A DNA stretch of 64,000 nt from Inquilinus sp. Marseille-Q2685 (GTDB lineage: Bacteria > Pseudomonadota > Alphaproteobacteria > DSM-16000 > Inquilinaceae). Made by a program: the position numbers and the translations under genes. The notes beneath the pieces were generated by a model that was given only the letters and a program-made list of their open reading frames with translations, did no database searches and was not told the DNA's origin. The stretch covers positions 124,001-188,000 of the forward strand of contig NZ_CAKAKL010000003.1 in NCBI RefSeq assembly GCF_916619195.1. Reading direction: 5' to 3'. Positions 44,525-52,710 of the stretch are shown here, piece after piece (the first letter of the stretch is position 1; every line of letters begins with the position of its first letter).

Positions 44525-44600
44525 GATGAGAGGCCACTGTGGAGATCACTTCAAATCAGGGGCCTACTCTACGACACCAGCGGCGACGGATGGCTGCGGG

Positions 44601-45260
44601 ATGCGAGGCCCGACGCCGCGCATCCTGCTGATCAACCCCAACACCAACCGCGCCACCACCGAGATGATGGTGGCGATCGCCCGGGCCGAGGCCGGCGACC
44701 GGATGGCGGTCGAGGGCGCGACCGCCGCATCCGGCGTGCCGATGATCCTCGACGAGGCCGCGCTCGCCGCCTCGGCGGAGCAGGTCGTCGCGATCGGCGC
44801 CGGAGCCGCGGGGATGGCCGGGATCATCGTCGGTGCGTTCGGCGATCCCGGGCTGGAGATGCTGCGCGGCAGCTTGGCGGTGCCGGTCGTCGGCCTCTGT
44901 GAGGCCGGGATGCTCGAGGCCTCATCCGGCGGGCGACGCTTCGGCGTCGCCACCACGACTCCGGCGCTCGCCGGCGCAATCGATGCCAAGGCCCGGACCC
45001 TGGGGCTGGGCCCGCTTTACACCGGCATCCGCCTGACACCCGGCGACCCGGCCGCTCTGGTCGGCGATCCGGAGCGGCTGGAACAGGTCCTGGCCGATGC
45101 GGTCGCCCTGGCGGTCGGGCGGGACGGGGCACAGGCGGTGGTGATCGGCGGCGGCCCGCTCGGCCGCGCCGCCAGCACCTTGGAGCGGCGTTTTGCGGTC
45201 CCGGTCATCGGTCCGGTTCCCGCTGCCATCCGTCGCATGGCCCTGCTGCTGGAGAAGTGA
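44601..45260 (+). CDS. Aspartate/glutamate/hydantoin racemase-family protein without catalytic cysteines
   Basis: A 219-residue protein opening R-I-L-L-I-N-P-N-T-N, the signature of hydantoin/Asp-Glu racemases. The two positions that hold cysteines in active racemases read G-A-F-G-D-P-G and V-I-G-G-G-P-L-G, so both nucleophiles are absent. C-E-A-G-M after strand 4 contains the only nearby cysteine. Function is therefore unclear: an altered racemase, lyase or isomerase. The start at 44601 is 29 bases after the intron end. It converges on the peptide ABC operon with nine bases between. Confidence 0.8.
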   Translation: MRGPTPRILLINPNTNRATTEMMVAIARAEAGDRMAVEGATAASGVPMILDEAALAASAEQVVAIGAGAAGMAGIIVGAFGDPGLEMLRGSLAVPVVGLCEAGMLEASSGGRRFGVATTTPALAGAIDAKARTLGLGPLYTGIRLTPGDPAALVGDPERLEQVLADAVALAVGRDGAQAVVIGGGPLGRAASTLERRFAVPVIGPVPAAIRRMALLLEK

Positions 45261-45269
45261 CGCCGATGC

Positions 45270-46241
45270 TCAGGCGGTCAGCCGCACGCAGCGGGCCCAA
45301 TGTCCCGGCGCCAGGTCGACCGGCGTGGGCTCGGCGGCGGTGCAGCTGGCGGCGAAGCGCTGGCAGCGCGGCCCGAAGGCGCAGCCGGGCGGCGGCGCGC
45401 TGAGGTCTGGCGGCGCGCCCGGGATCGCGTCCAGCCGCCCGCCCTTCGCCAGGGCATGGCTGGTGCGGGTGGCCAGCAGCCCTCGGGTGTAAGGATGCGC
45501 CGCCTCGCGGATCACCGCGGCGCAGGGGCCGGTCTCGACGATGCGCCCGGCATACATCACCGCGATCCGGTCGGCGACCTCGACCGCCACGCCGATGTCA
45601 TGCGTGACGAAGATGATGGCGAGGCCGAATTCGCGCTGCAGCTCCCGCAGCAGCAGCAGCACCTGGATCTGCACCGTGGCGTCAAGCGCGGTGGTCGGCT
45701 CGTCCGCCAGCAGCACCTTGGGCCGGCAGGCGAGGGCCAAGGCGATCATGGCGCGTTGGCGCATGCCGCCCGACATCTCGTGCGGATAGTTGTCCAGCCG
45801 CTGCTCGGGCGAGGGGATGCGCACGCGCTCGAACAGCTCCAGCGCCCGGCGGCGGCCCTCGGCGCGGGAGACGCGCTCGTGCCGGACCACCGCCTCGGCG
45901 ATCTGGTCGCCGATCCGGTACACCGGGTCGAAGGCCAGGCCCGGATCCTGGAACACCATCGAAGCGATGCGGCCGCGATGGGCGGACAGCTCGGCCGACG
46001 ACAGGGCAAGGACGTCGCGCCCGTCCACGGCGACGGTGCCGCCGATGCGCGCAGTCTTCGGATGCAGGCGCAACAGCGTCCGCAGGGTGACGCTCTTGCC
46101 CGAGCCGGATTCGCCGAGCAGGGCGACGGTCTCGCCCGGGGCGAGGCTGAGGTCGACCCCGGCGACCGCCCGCACCCGTCCGCCGCCGGCGGCGAAATCC
46201 ACGGTCAGGTTCTTCACGTCGACGATAGGGGCTGCGGTCAT
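45270..46241 (-). CDS. dppD: Peptide ABC transporter ATPase (DppD-like)
   Basis: A 323-residue ABC ATPase with Walker A G-E-S-G-S-G-K-S, signature M-S-G-G-M-R-Q-R-A-M-I-A, Walker B V-L-L-A-D-E-P-T-T-A-L-D and the C-terminal oligopeptide/dipeptide extension (H-P-Y-T-R-G-L-L, then a C-rich motif C-A-F-G-P-R-C...C). The last gene of the five-gene transcript. It overlaps the preceding ATPase by four bases. It powers uptake of peptides or similar ligands from the periplasm. Its exact ligand is unknown. Confidence 0.92.
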   Translation of the reverse strand: MTAAPIVDVKNLTVDFAAGGGRVRAVAGVDLSLAPGETVALLGESGSGKSVTLRTLLRLHPKTARIGGTVAVDGRDVLALSSAELSAHRGRIASMVFQDPGLAFDPVYRIGDQIAEAVVRHERVSRAEGRRRALELFERVRIPSPEQRLDNYPHEMSGGMRQRAMIALALACRPKVLLADEPTTALDATVQIQVLLLLRELQREFGLAIIFVTHDIGVAVEVADRIAVMYAGRIVETGPCAAVIREAAHPYTRGLLATRTSHALAKGGRLDAIPGAPPDLSAPPPGCAFGPRCQRFAASCTAAEPTPVDLAPGHWARCVRLTA

Positions 46242-47269
46242 GCGGCGGCGCTTTGCGGATGGCCGGAGGCCGGGTCGGCGAGGTGGCAGGCCGCCCGATG
46301 CGTGCCGCCGACGCCGTGCAATGGCGGCTCGATCCGGGAGCAGGGAGCGGCAGCGGCTCGGCAGCGGGGATGGAAGCGGCAGCCGGGCGGCGGGTCGATC
46401 GGGTTCGGCGGATCACCGGACAGCGGCGCCTCCTCCGTGCGCCGGTCCGGGTCCATCGACGGCATCGAGGCCAGCAGCGCTTCGGTGTAGGGATGGCGTG
46501 GGGTGTCGAAGATCGACGCCGCCGCGCCGACCTCGGCGACTTTGCCGAGATACATCACCATTACCCGGTCGCAGATCAGGCGGACCGTGTGCAGGTCGTG
46601 CGAGATGAACATGTAGGTCAGGCCGAACTCGTCCTTTAGGTCGAGCAGCAGGTTCAGCACCTGCGCCTCGACCGATTTGTCGAGCGCCGACACCGCCTCG
46701 TCGAGGATCAGCAGGCGGGGGTTCAACGCCAGCGCCCGGGCGATGTTGACGCGCTGCCGCTGGCCGCCGGACAGCTCATGCGGGTAGCGCCCGGCGAAGC
46801 GGACCGGGTCGATGCCGACGCGGTGCAGCAGGTCCTGGGCCCGGGCGCGGGCCGCGCGGGCGCCCAGGCCCTGGATGCGCGGGCCGAAGGCGATGGTGTC
46901 GAGCGCCGTCAGCCGCGGGTTGAGCGAGGCATAGCTGTCCTGGAACACCATCTGCGCCTGCCGGCGGAAGGCGGCGACGCCCAGCGCCGCCGACCCGACC
47001 TCCTCGCCGTCGAACAGGATGGCGCCGGCGTCGGGCCGGATGATCCGCATGATCAGCCGCGCCGTGGTCGACTTGCCGCAGCCCGACTCCCCGACGACGC
47101 CCAGCGTCTCGCCCTTGGCGATGTCGAAATCGACCCCGTCGACCGCGCGCACCACGGGACCGCCCTTGCCCAGGAAGCCCGCCTTCCGGCCGAAATGCTT
47201 GACCAGGCCGCGGACGGACAGCAGCGGCGTCCCCGGCCCGCCGCGGTCGCGTGGATCCGGCGCGCTCAC
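46238..47269 (-). CDS. dppF: Peptide ABC transporter ATPase (DppF-like)
   Basis: A 343-residue ATPase starting at GTG 47269, whose GTGA overlaps the stop of the permease gene. Walker A G-E-S-G-C-G-K-S-T, signature L-S-G-G-Q-R-Q-R-V, Walker B L-L-I-L-D-E-A-V-S-A-L-D (the usual P is A), H-D-L in the switch. The C-terminal region has the same C-x-F-H-P-R-C pattern as DppF. Order here is F then D. Translational coupling throughout the operon is evident. Confidence 0.92.
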   Translation of the reverse strand: MSAPDPRDRGGPGTPLLSVRGLVKHFGRKAGFLGKGGPVVRAVDGVDFDIAKGETLGVVGESGCGKSTTARLIMRIIRPDAGAILFDGEEVGSAALGVAAFRRQAQMVFQDSYASLNPRLTALDTIAFGPRIQGLGARAARARAQDLLHRVGIDPVRFAGRYPHELSGGQRQRVNIARALALNPRLLILDEAVSALDKSVEAQVLNLLLDLKDEFGLTYMFISHDLHTVRLICDRVMVMYLGKVAEVGAAASIFDTPRHPYTEALLASMPSMDPDRRTEEAPLSGDPPNPIDPPPGCRFHPRCRAAAAPCSRIEPPLHGVGGTHRAACHLADPASGHPQSAAA

Positions 47270-48144
47270 GACTTCACCTCCATGGCCGTGCGCAGCCCGT
47301 CGGAGAACAGGTTGAAGGAGATGGAGGTGAGAAAGATCATGGCGCCGGGCAGCGCCGCGACCAGCGGCTGGGAATAGATCGCGGTGCGCAGGGTGTTCAG
47401 CATCAGGCCCCATTCCGGCTCCGGCGGCTTGACCCCGAGGCCGAGGAAGGACAGCCCCGAGGACAGGATCATCGACACGCTGATCAGGCTGGTGGCGTAG
47501 ATGAAGATCGGGCCCAGCACGTTGCCGAGCACATGGACCCGGATGATGGTGACCGGGCCGGCGCCGGACAGGCGGGCGGCCTCGACATAATCCCGGCTGC
47601 GGATCTGGGTGGTGACGCTTTCCGCCACGCGGGCGATCTGCGGCACGAACACCACGGTCAGCGACACGATCGCGTTCAGGATGCCGGCGCCGAGCGCGCC
47701 GGACAGCGCGATCGCCAGCAGCACCGACGGGAAGGCGAAGAACACGTCGATGGCGCGCATCACGAGCGTGTTGATCCGGCCGCCGGCATAGCCGGCGGCG
47801 ATGCCGATGCCGGAGCCCAGGACGAAGGCGAGCAGCACCGGCGTCACCCCGAGGAACAGCGACAGCCGGCCGCCATAGATCAGCCGGGTCAGCATGTCGC
47901 GGCCGAGCTCGTCCGACCCCAGCGGATAGCCGGGGAAGCCCACCGGCTTCAGCCGCCGCGCCATGGCGCCCTTGACCGGATCGCCCGGGGCGATCCAGGG
48001 CGCCAGCACCGCCGCCAGGACGATCGCGACGATCACGGCCAGCGCGATCATGGCGACCGGATCGCGCAGCAGGCGCCGCCCGACATTCGTCCAATAGCCG
48101 CGCCGCGCGGGGCTCCGGGGCATGGTTTCGGCGAGTGCCGTCAT
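47266..48144 (-). CDS. dppC: Peptide ABC transporter permease (DppC-like)
   Basis: A 292-residue inner-membrane permease. N-terminal segment R-R-L-L-R-D-P-V-A-M-I-A-L-A (the OppC N-domain), then L-G-S-D-E-L-G-R-D-M-L-T-R-L-I-Y-G-G-R, and five later helices. The EAA loop is Y-V-E-A-A-R-L-S-G-A-G-P. It pairs with the DppB-like protein to form the channel. Three bases separate its start from the preceding permease stop. Confidence 0.92.
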   Translation of the reverse strand: MTALAETMPRSPARRGYWTNVGRRLLRDPVAMIALAVIVAIVLAAVLAPWIAPGDPVKGAMARRLKPVGFPGYPLGSDELGRDMLTRLIYGGRLSLFLGVTPVLLAFVLGSGIGIAAGYAGGRINTLVMRAIDVFFAFPSVLLAIALSGALGAGILNAIVSLTVVFVPQIARVAESVTTQIRSRDYVEAARLSGAGPVTIIRVHVLGNVLGPIFIYATSLISVSMILSSGLSFLGLGVKPPEPEWGLMLNTLRTAIYSQPLVAALPGAMIFLTSISFNLFSDGLRTAMEVKS

Positions 48145-48147
48145 CAG

Positions 48148-49101
48148 TCAGCCCCGCTGGATGCGCGGGTCGAGCGCCGTCTGCAGCACATCGACCAGGA
48201 GGTTGAGGAACACGAAGATCAGGGCCAGCACCAGGATGGTGCCCTGCAGCAGCGGCAGGTCGCGCTGGAAGATCGCGGCGTTGAGCAGGAAGCCGGTGCC
48301 CGGCCAGGCGAACACCGTCTCGATCAGGATCGAGCCGCCGAGCAGGTAGCCGAGCTGCAGCCCCATCACCGCCAGGGCGGTCGGCGCGGCGTTGCGGACG
48401 ACATGGGCCAGCACGCTGCGCTCGCCCAGGCCCTTGGCGCGCAGCGCCTGGACGAAGTCCTGGTTCAGGATGTCGCCGACCATCGCCCGCACCGTGCGGG
48501 CGATGATGCCCATCGGGATCACCGACATGGTGACGGCGGGCAGGATCAGGTAGCGGAGATGGTCGAGGTCCGGCCGCCAATTGCCGGAGCCGTCCGGCCC
48601 GGCCCCGGTCGGGGGCAGCCAGCCGAGCGTGGCCGAGAACACGATCACCAGCACGATGCCGAGCCAGTAATGCGGCACGCTGACCCCGAAGACGGAGAGG
48701 GCGGAGGCCGCCTTGTCCAGCGGGCTGCCGCGGAAAGTGCCGGCGACGAAGCCGAAGAAGGTGCCGAAGGTGAAGCCGATCAGGGTAGCGGCGGCGGCGA
48801 GGATCAGGGAGTTCCCCACCGCCCGCCCGACCTCCGACGCGACCGGGCGGCCGGTCGCGATCGACCGGCCGAGATCGCCCTGCGCCACCTTCCACAGCCA
48901 CAGCCCGAACTGCACCGGCAGCGGCCGGTCGAAGCCGTAGGCGGCCCGCATCTCGGCCTGCTGCTCGGCCGTCGCGTCGATCGGCATCACCGCGGTCAGG
49001 GGATCGCCCGGCGCCAGATGGACCAGCAGGAAGCAGACCAGGCTGACGCCGAGCGCCACCGGCAGGACGTACAGCAGCCGTCGCAGGATGGTGAGGAGCA
49101 T
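48148..49101 (-). CDS. dppB: Peptide ABC transporter permease (DppB-like)
   Basis: A 317-residue permease with six membrane segments. It opens L-R-R-L-L-Y-V-L-P-V-A-L-G-V-S-L-V-C-F-L, H-L-A-P-G-D-P following. The EAA loop is F-V-Q-A-L-R-A-K-G-L-G-E, and the last helix is L-V-D-V-L-Q-T-A-L-D-P-R-I. Typical of DppB/GsiC. It lies 19 bases after the solute-binding protein and three bases before the second permease. Confidence 0.92.
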   Translation of the reverse strand: MLLTILRRLLYVLPVALGVSLVCFLLVHLAPGDPLTAVMPIDATAEQQAEMRAAYGFDRPLPVQFGLWLWKVAQGDLGRSIATGRPVASEVGRAVGNSLILAAAATLIGFTFGTFFGFVAGTFRGSPLDKAASALSVFGVSVPHYWLGIVLVIVFSATLGWLPPTGAGPDGSGNWRPDLDHLRYLILPAVTMSVIPMGIIARTVRAMVGDILNQDFVQALRAKGLGERSVLAHVVRNAAPTALAVMGLQLGYLLGGSILIETVFAWPGTGFLLNAAIFQRDLPLLQGTILVLALIFVFLNLLVDVLQTALDPRIQRG

Positions 49102-49120
49102 CGCTCGGTTCCCGCTGGCG

Positions 49121-50728
49121 TCAGGGTTCCACGGTGATCGGCGAGAAGTCCTGGAACCAGTTCTGCGCCTGGACGAAACCCTTCACCTTGCCGCTCATGG
49201 CCCGGGCGTTGACGTCATGCGCCACCATCAGGAACAGGGCGTCGTTCACGTATTTCTCGTGAATCTTCTGCAGCACCTTGGCCTGCTCCGCCGGGTCGAA
49301 GGTCTGGCGCACCTGGTCGAACAGCGTGTCCATCTCCGGATCGCAATAGGCGCCCCAGTTGGTGCCGGCCGGCGCCGCCAGGTTGCACTGCAGGTGCCGG
49401 ATGAAGCCGGTGAACGGATCCTGGATGAAGTAGGAGTAGTTCATGCCGGTGGCGCCGCGGGCGCTGGTGTCCTTGGCGCCCGCCCGCCAGATGTTGATCA
49501 GCTGGTTCCACTCCACCACCTCGAACTCGACCTGGATGCCGATCTCCGCGAGGTTCTGCTGGATGAACTCGTTCATCGGCAGCGGCTGCATCTGGCCGGA
49601 GCCGGAGGAGGAGATCAGGATCTTGGTCTTGAGCGGATGGTCCGGGCCGTAGCCGGCCTCGGCCATCAGCGCCTTGGCCGCCTCGGGGTCGTATTTCAGC
49701 TCGAAGCCGGGATGGCCGAACCAGGGATGGCCCGGCGGCAGGAAGCCCTGGGCCGGGATCATCAGGCCGGACAGCATCTCCGCCATCCCGTTCCGGTCGA
49801 TCGCCAGATTGGCCGCCTTGCGGATGCGGATGTCGTTCCAGGGCGAGCCCTCGACCCGCGACAGATGCCAGGTCCAGTTGTGCGGATAGGCGTTGGTGAC
49901 GATCTGGAAGCCTGCGGCCTTCAGCGAGCCGACCGCGTCCGGCGCCGGCGCCTCGATCCAGTCGACCTGGCCGGAGCGCAGGGCGGCGACCCGGGCATTG
50001 GCCTCGGGCAGGGGCAGCAGCACCAGCTTGTCGAGCTTCGGCACCCGGGCCTCGTCCCAATAGTCCGGATTTGGCACCAGCTCGGCCCGCTCGCGCGGCA
50101 TGAAGGCGGTGAGCTTCCACGGGCCGGTGCCGGACGGGGTCTTGGCGAAGGCTTCCCAGCTGCGCCCGACCTTCTCCCACTGGGCGGGCGAGGACATCAT
50201 GATCCAGGCCAGCTGATAGGGCAGGGTGGCGTCCGGCGCCTTGGTGACGATCTCGACCGTCAGGGGATCGACCGCTCGGTACGACGCGACCGACGGGATG
50301 CGCGACTTGCCCTGCGCCGCCTGGCGCTGGTCGTATTGCGGGCTGTCGGTCTTCAGCAGCTTGTCGAGGTTCCACACCACCGCTTCGGCGGTGAAGTCAG
50401 AGCCGTCATGGAACTTGACGCCCTGGCGCAGCTTGAACAGCCACTTGGTCCTGGTCGGATCGCCGGGCTCCAGGCCCCAGGAGGTGGCGAGGCCGGGGAT
50501 CAGCTCCGACGGTCCGGTCGCGCTCGACAGGTCCCAGTTGATCAGCGCGTCATAGACCGTATAGCCCATGAAGCGCATGCCCTCGCCGCCATTGTCCGTC
50601 TGCCCGGTGGTCAGCGGGATGTCGGACGCGGTCATGCCGATGCGCAGGGTGCCCTGCGCCTGGGCGCCGCCGCAGGCCGTGACGGCGAGCATGGCCGCCA
50701 CGGCCGCCTTGAGGATGAAGTGTCGCAT
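49121..50728 (-). CDS. dppA: Peptide ABC transporter solute-binding protein (SBP family 5)
   Basis: A 535-residue periplasmic binding protein with a signal peptide (M-R-H-F-I-L-K-A-A-V-A-A-M-L-A-V-T-A-C-G-G-A-Q-A). L-F-K-L-R-Q-G-V-K-F-H-D-G-S is the family 5 landmark, with N-L-D-K-L-L after it. A cysteine within the signal peptide (T-A-C-G) could be a lipobox but lies before A-Q-A. The start at 50728 was preferred over a longer open frame. It heads the transporter operon; tandem direct repeats upstream may be regulatory. The ligand may be a dipeptide, or an amino-acid derivative given the racemase neighbour. Confidence 0.9.
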   Translation of the reverse strand: MRHFILKAAVAAMLAVTACGGAQAQGTLRIGMTASDIPLTTGQTDNGGEGMRFMGYTVYDALINWDLSSATGPSELIPGLATSWGLEPGDPTRTKWLFKLRQGVKFHDGSDFTAEAVVWNLDKLLKTDSPQYDQRQAAQGKSRIPSVASYRAVDPLTVEIVTKAPDATLPYQLAWIMMSSPAQWEKVGRSWEAFAKTPSGTGPWKLTAFMPRERAELVPNPDYWDEARVPKLDKLVLLPLPEANARVAALRSGQVDWIEAPAPDAVGSLKAAGFQIVTNAYPHNWTWHLSRVEGSPWNDIRIRKAANLAIDRNGMAEMLSGLMIPAQGFLPPGHPWFGHPGFELKYDPEAAKALMAEAGYGPDHPLKTKILISSSGSGQMQPLPMNEFIQQNLAEIGIQVEFEVVEWNQLINIWRAGAKDTSARGATGMNYSYFIQDPFTGFIRHLQCNLAAPAGTNWGAYCDPEMDTLFDQVRQTFDPAEQAKVLQKIHEKYVNDALFLMVAHDVNARAMSGKVKGFVQAQNWFQDFSPITVEP

Positions 50729-50830
50729 GTCGCTGCCGGCTCCCGGTTGTCGTCGGGCAGCGCACAAGCAAGCGGCGGGCCAGGATCAGCAGCGGGCTGC
50801 CGGTACCGGCGATCCCGGTCCGGTCTGCCC

Positions 50831-50869
50831 GGATTGGATGCAATTTCCGGGTCGGATTGGATACATTTT
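50831..50869. promoter_or_regulatory. Tandem 16-base direct repeats before the peptide transporter operon
   Basis: GGATTGGATGCAATTT (50831-50846) and GGATTGGATACATTTT (50854-50869) match at 14 of 16 positions, 23 bases apart. They lie 103-141 bases upstream of the solute-binding protein start. Repeats of this kind near a promoter usually bind a regulator as two dimers. The site resembles GntR-type T-G-T-A-T-C-C-A-A motifs on the minus strand. Confidence 0.5.
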
Positions 50870-51617
50870 ATGCGGCCGGCGACCCGATCGCCTCGATCGG
50901 GTCCCGCCGGGCGTTGTCCGGCGGCGTGCGGCGGACCCCGGGCTGGGCCGCCCATGACGCGGCGTTGGCGATCACCGTCTGCACCTCGGCGTTGTGGTAG
51001 CTCGGGAAGGTCTCGTGTCCCGGGCGGAAATAGAAGATCCGGCCGTAGCCGCGGCGATAGGTCAGGCCGCTGCGGAACACCTCGCCGCCCTTGAACCAGC
51101 TGACGAAGACCAGCTCGTCCGGCTCCGGCACGTCGAAGAACTCGCCATACATCTCCTCCTGCGGGATCTCGATGTAGCGGTCGAGCCCGGCGGCGATCGG
51201 ATGGGCGGGGGCGGTGACCCAGATCCGCTCGGTCTCGCCATCCTTGCCGTGCACCCGCCAGTTGACGCTGCAACTGGTGCCCATCAGCCGGCGGAAGATC
51301 TTCGAGTAGTGGCCGGAATGCAGCACGATCAGGCCGAGCCCGCCCATGACGTGGCGGCGCACCCGCTCGACCACGGCGTCCGACACCTCCTCATGCGCCT
51401 TGTGGCCCCACCACAGCAGTACGTCGGCGCCGTTCAGCACCTCGTCGGTCAGCCCGTGCTCGGGCTGGTCCAGCGTCGCGGTGGCGACCGGGAAGCCGCG
51501 CTGGCGCAGCGGGTCGGCGATCGCCTCGTGGATGCCGTCGGGGTAGATGGCCGAGACCTCGGGATTCTGCAGCTCGTGCCGGTACTCGTTCCAGACCAGC
51601 AGGCGGGGAAGGGCCAT
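50868..51617 (-). CDS. thuA: ThuA-like trehalose-utilisation protein
   Basis: A 249-residue protein with a type 1 glutamine amidotransferase-like fold of the ThuA family: [11 protein letters not shown], the block [21 protein letters not shown], and [11 protein letters not shown]. In rhizobia ThuA works with ThuB on 3-keto disaccharides derived from trehalose and similar sugars. It ends the thuE-thuB-thuA transcript. Cytoplasmic. The start has G-G-A-G-A. Confidence 0.88.
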   Translation of the reverse strand: MALPRLLVWNEYRHELQNPEVSAIYPDGIHEAIADPLRQRGFPVATATLDQPEHGLTDEVLNGADVLLWWGHKAHEEVSDAVVERVRRHVMGGLGLIVLHSGHYSKIFRRLMGTSCSVNWRVHGKDGETERIWVTAPAHPIAAGLDRYIEIPQEEMYGEFFDVPEPDELVFVSWFKGGEVFRSGLTYRRGYGRIFYFRPGHETFPSYHNAEVQTVIANAASWAAQPGVRRTPPDNARRDPIEAIGSPAA

Positions 51618-51642
51618 GTCGCTTGTCTCCGGGATTGCGCGG

Positions 51643-52677
51643 TCAGGGCAGGATCTCGGACAGCGACACCCATGTGCCGTCCTGGGCGCCCGACCGCATG
51701 CAGGCGAAGCTGGTGGCGAGGGAATGGATGTTGTCCTCGCCCGAGGTGAAGTAGCGCGGCGGCTTGCCGCGGACAGCCGCGGCGAAGGCGTTCAGTGTGC
51801 CGGCCCGGTCGATCAGCGCCAGCGGTTTCATCGGCAGGTCCCGGACCGAACCGTCCGGCTTGCGCAGCGCCAGCTTGTCGGCGATCTCGCCGCCCATGCC
51901 GCGGGCCTGCCACACCAGCTGCCCGTCCTCGCACTCGATCGCCCATTCGCCGGTCCAGGTGGTCGGCGTGCCGCGCGACACCCAGGAGCCGTTGTAGGAC
52001 ACCATCAGCCCGCTCTCGAGCGCCAGCAGCGCATGCGCCGCCGCATGGTCCTTGAACGGGCTGTCCGGCGTGTTCCAGCTGCGGCAGGCGACCCGCTGCA
52101 CGTTCTCCCCGAAGATCATGCGCATCAGGTCGAAATGGTGGATCGCCATGTCCAGCAGCAGCGGGCCGGGGATGTCGTGGTAGCGATGCCCGGTCACCTT
52201 CCAGTTCTGCCGGAAATCGATCAGCGCCGACAGCGGCCGGCCATAGGTGCCGTCGCGGACCAGGTCGGCCACGGTCTGCACCGCCGACATGTAGCGGTAG
52301 TTCTGGCTGACCATCAGGATCCGGTCGACCCGCCTGGCCAGGTCGATCAGCTCCTGCGCCTCCTCCAGCGTCGAGGTGAAGGGCTTCTCGACCAGCACAT
52401 GCTTGCCGGCCTTCAGCGCGGCCTCGCTGACGCTCTTGTGCCCCGCGGTCGGCAGCACCGCCAGCACCGCCTCGGCCTCGACCGCGGCGATGGCGGCGTC
52501 GAGGCTGGGGAAGCACCTGTCCTCGGCCAGGCCGAGCGTCTCCTCGGCCCGTTTCAGCGCCTCCGGGCTGGCGTCAACGAAGCCGACCACATCGACCGCC
52601 TTGACCTGCGGCAGGATGGTGTGGGCCCAGTTCATGCCCCAGCCGCCGAGGCCGACCTGGATGACCTTGACCGACAT
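51643..52677 (-). CDS. thuB: Gfo/Idh/MocA-family oxidoreductase (ThuB-like)
   Basis: A 344-residue NAD(P)-dependent dehydrogenase. The Rossmann start is [17 protein letters not shown] marks the cofactor/catalytic loop (the usual E-K-P), and D-M-A-I-H-H-F-D is the catalytic D-x3-H region. Between thuE- and thuA-like genes it matches ThuB, which oxidises or reduces keto sugars. Could equally be another inositol or sugar dehydrogenase. 25 bases before thuA, 33 after thuE. Confidence 0.85.
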   Translation of the reverse strand: MSVKVIQVGLGGWGMNWAHTILPQVKAVDVVGFVDASPEALKRAEETLGLAEDRCFPSLDAAIAAVEAEAVLAVLPTAGHKSVSEAALKAGKHVLVEKPFTSTLEEAQELIDLARRVDRILMVSQNYRYMSAVQTVADLVRDGTYGRPLSALIDFRQNWKVTGHRYHDIPGPLLLDMAIHHFDLMRMIFGENVQRVACRSWNTPDSPFKDHAAAHALLALESGLMVSYNGSWVSRGTPTTWTGEWAIECEDGQLVWQARGMGGEIADKLALRKPDGSVRDLPMKPLALIDRAGTLNAFAAAVRGKPPRYFTSGEDNIHSLATSFACMRSGAQDGTWVSLSEILP

Positions 52678-52710
52678 TCCGTTCCTCGTCCTTCTCGTAT
52701 CGGGTGATGC

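Larger units (their letters stand above)
42554..44572 (+). mobile_element. Group II intron (ribozyme plus maturase)
   Basis: A 2,019-base element with recognisable ends. The 5' end GTGGCGCCCC folds with GGGGCGTC through a GCAA loop and runs into A-A-G, the layout of domain I in bacterial group II introns. Domain V is a 34-base hairpin (44491-44524) with the AGC triad and a GAAA tetraloop. Domain VI follows and carries a bulged A at 44566, seven bases from the terminal AC at 44572, as needed for branching. The inside is poorer in G+C than the surroundings, indicating transfer. It lies between ssb and the racemase gene, in the sense orientation. Confidence 0.88.
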
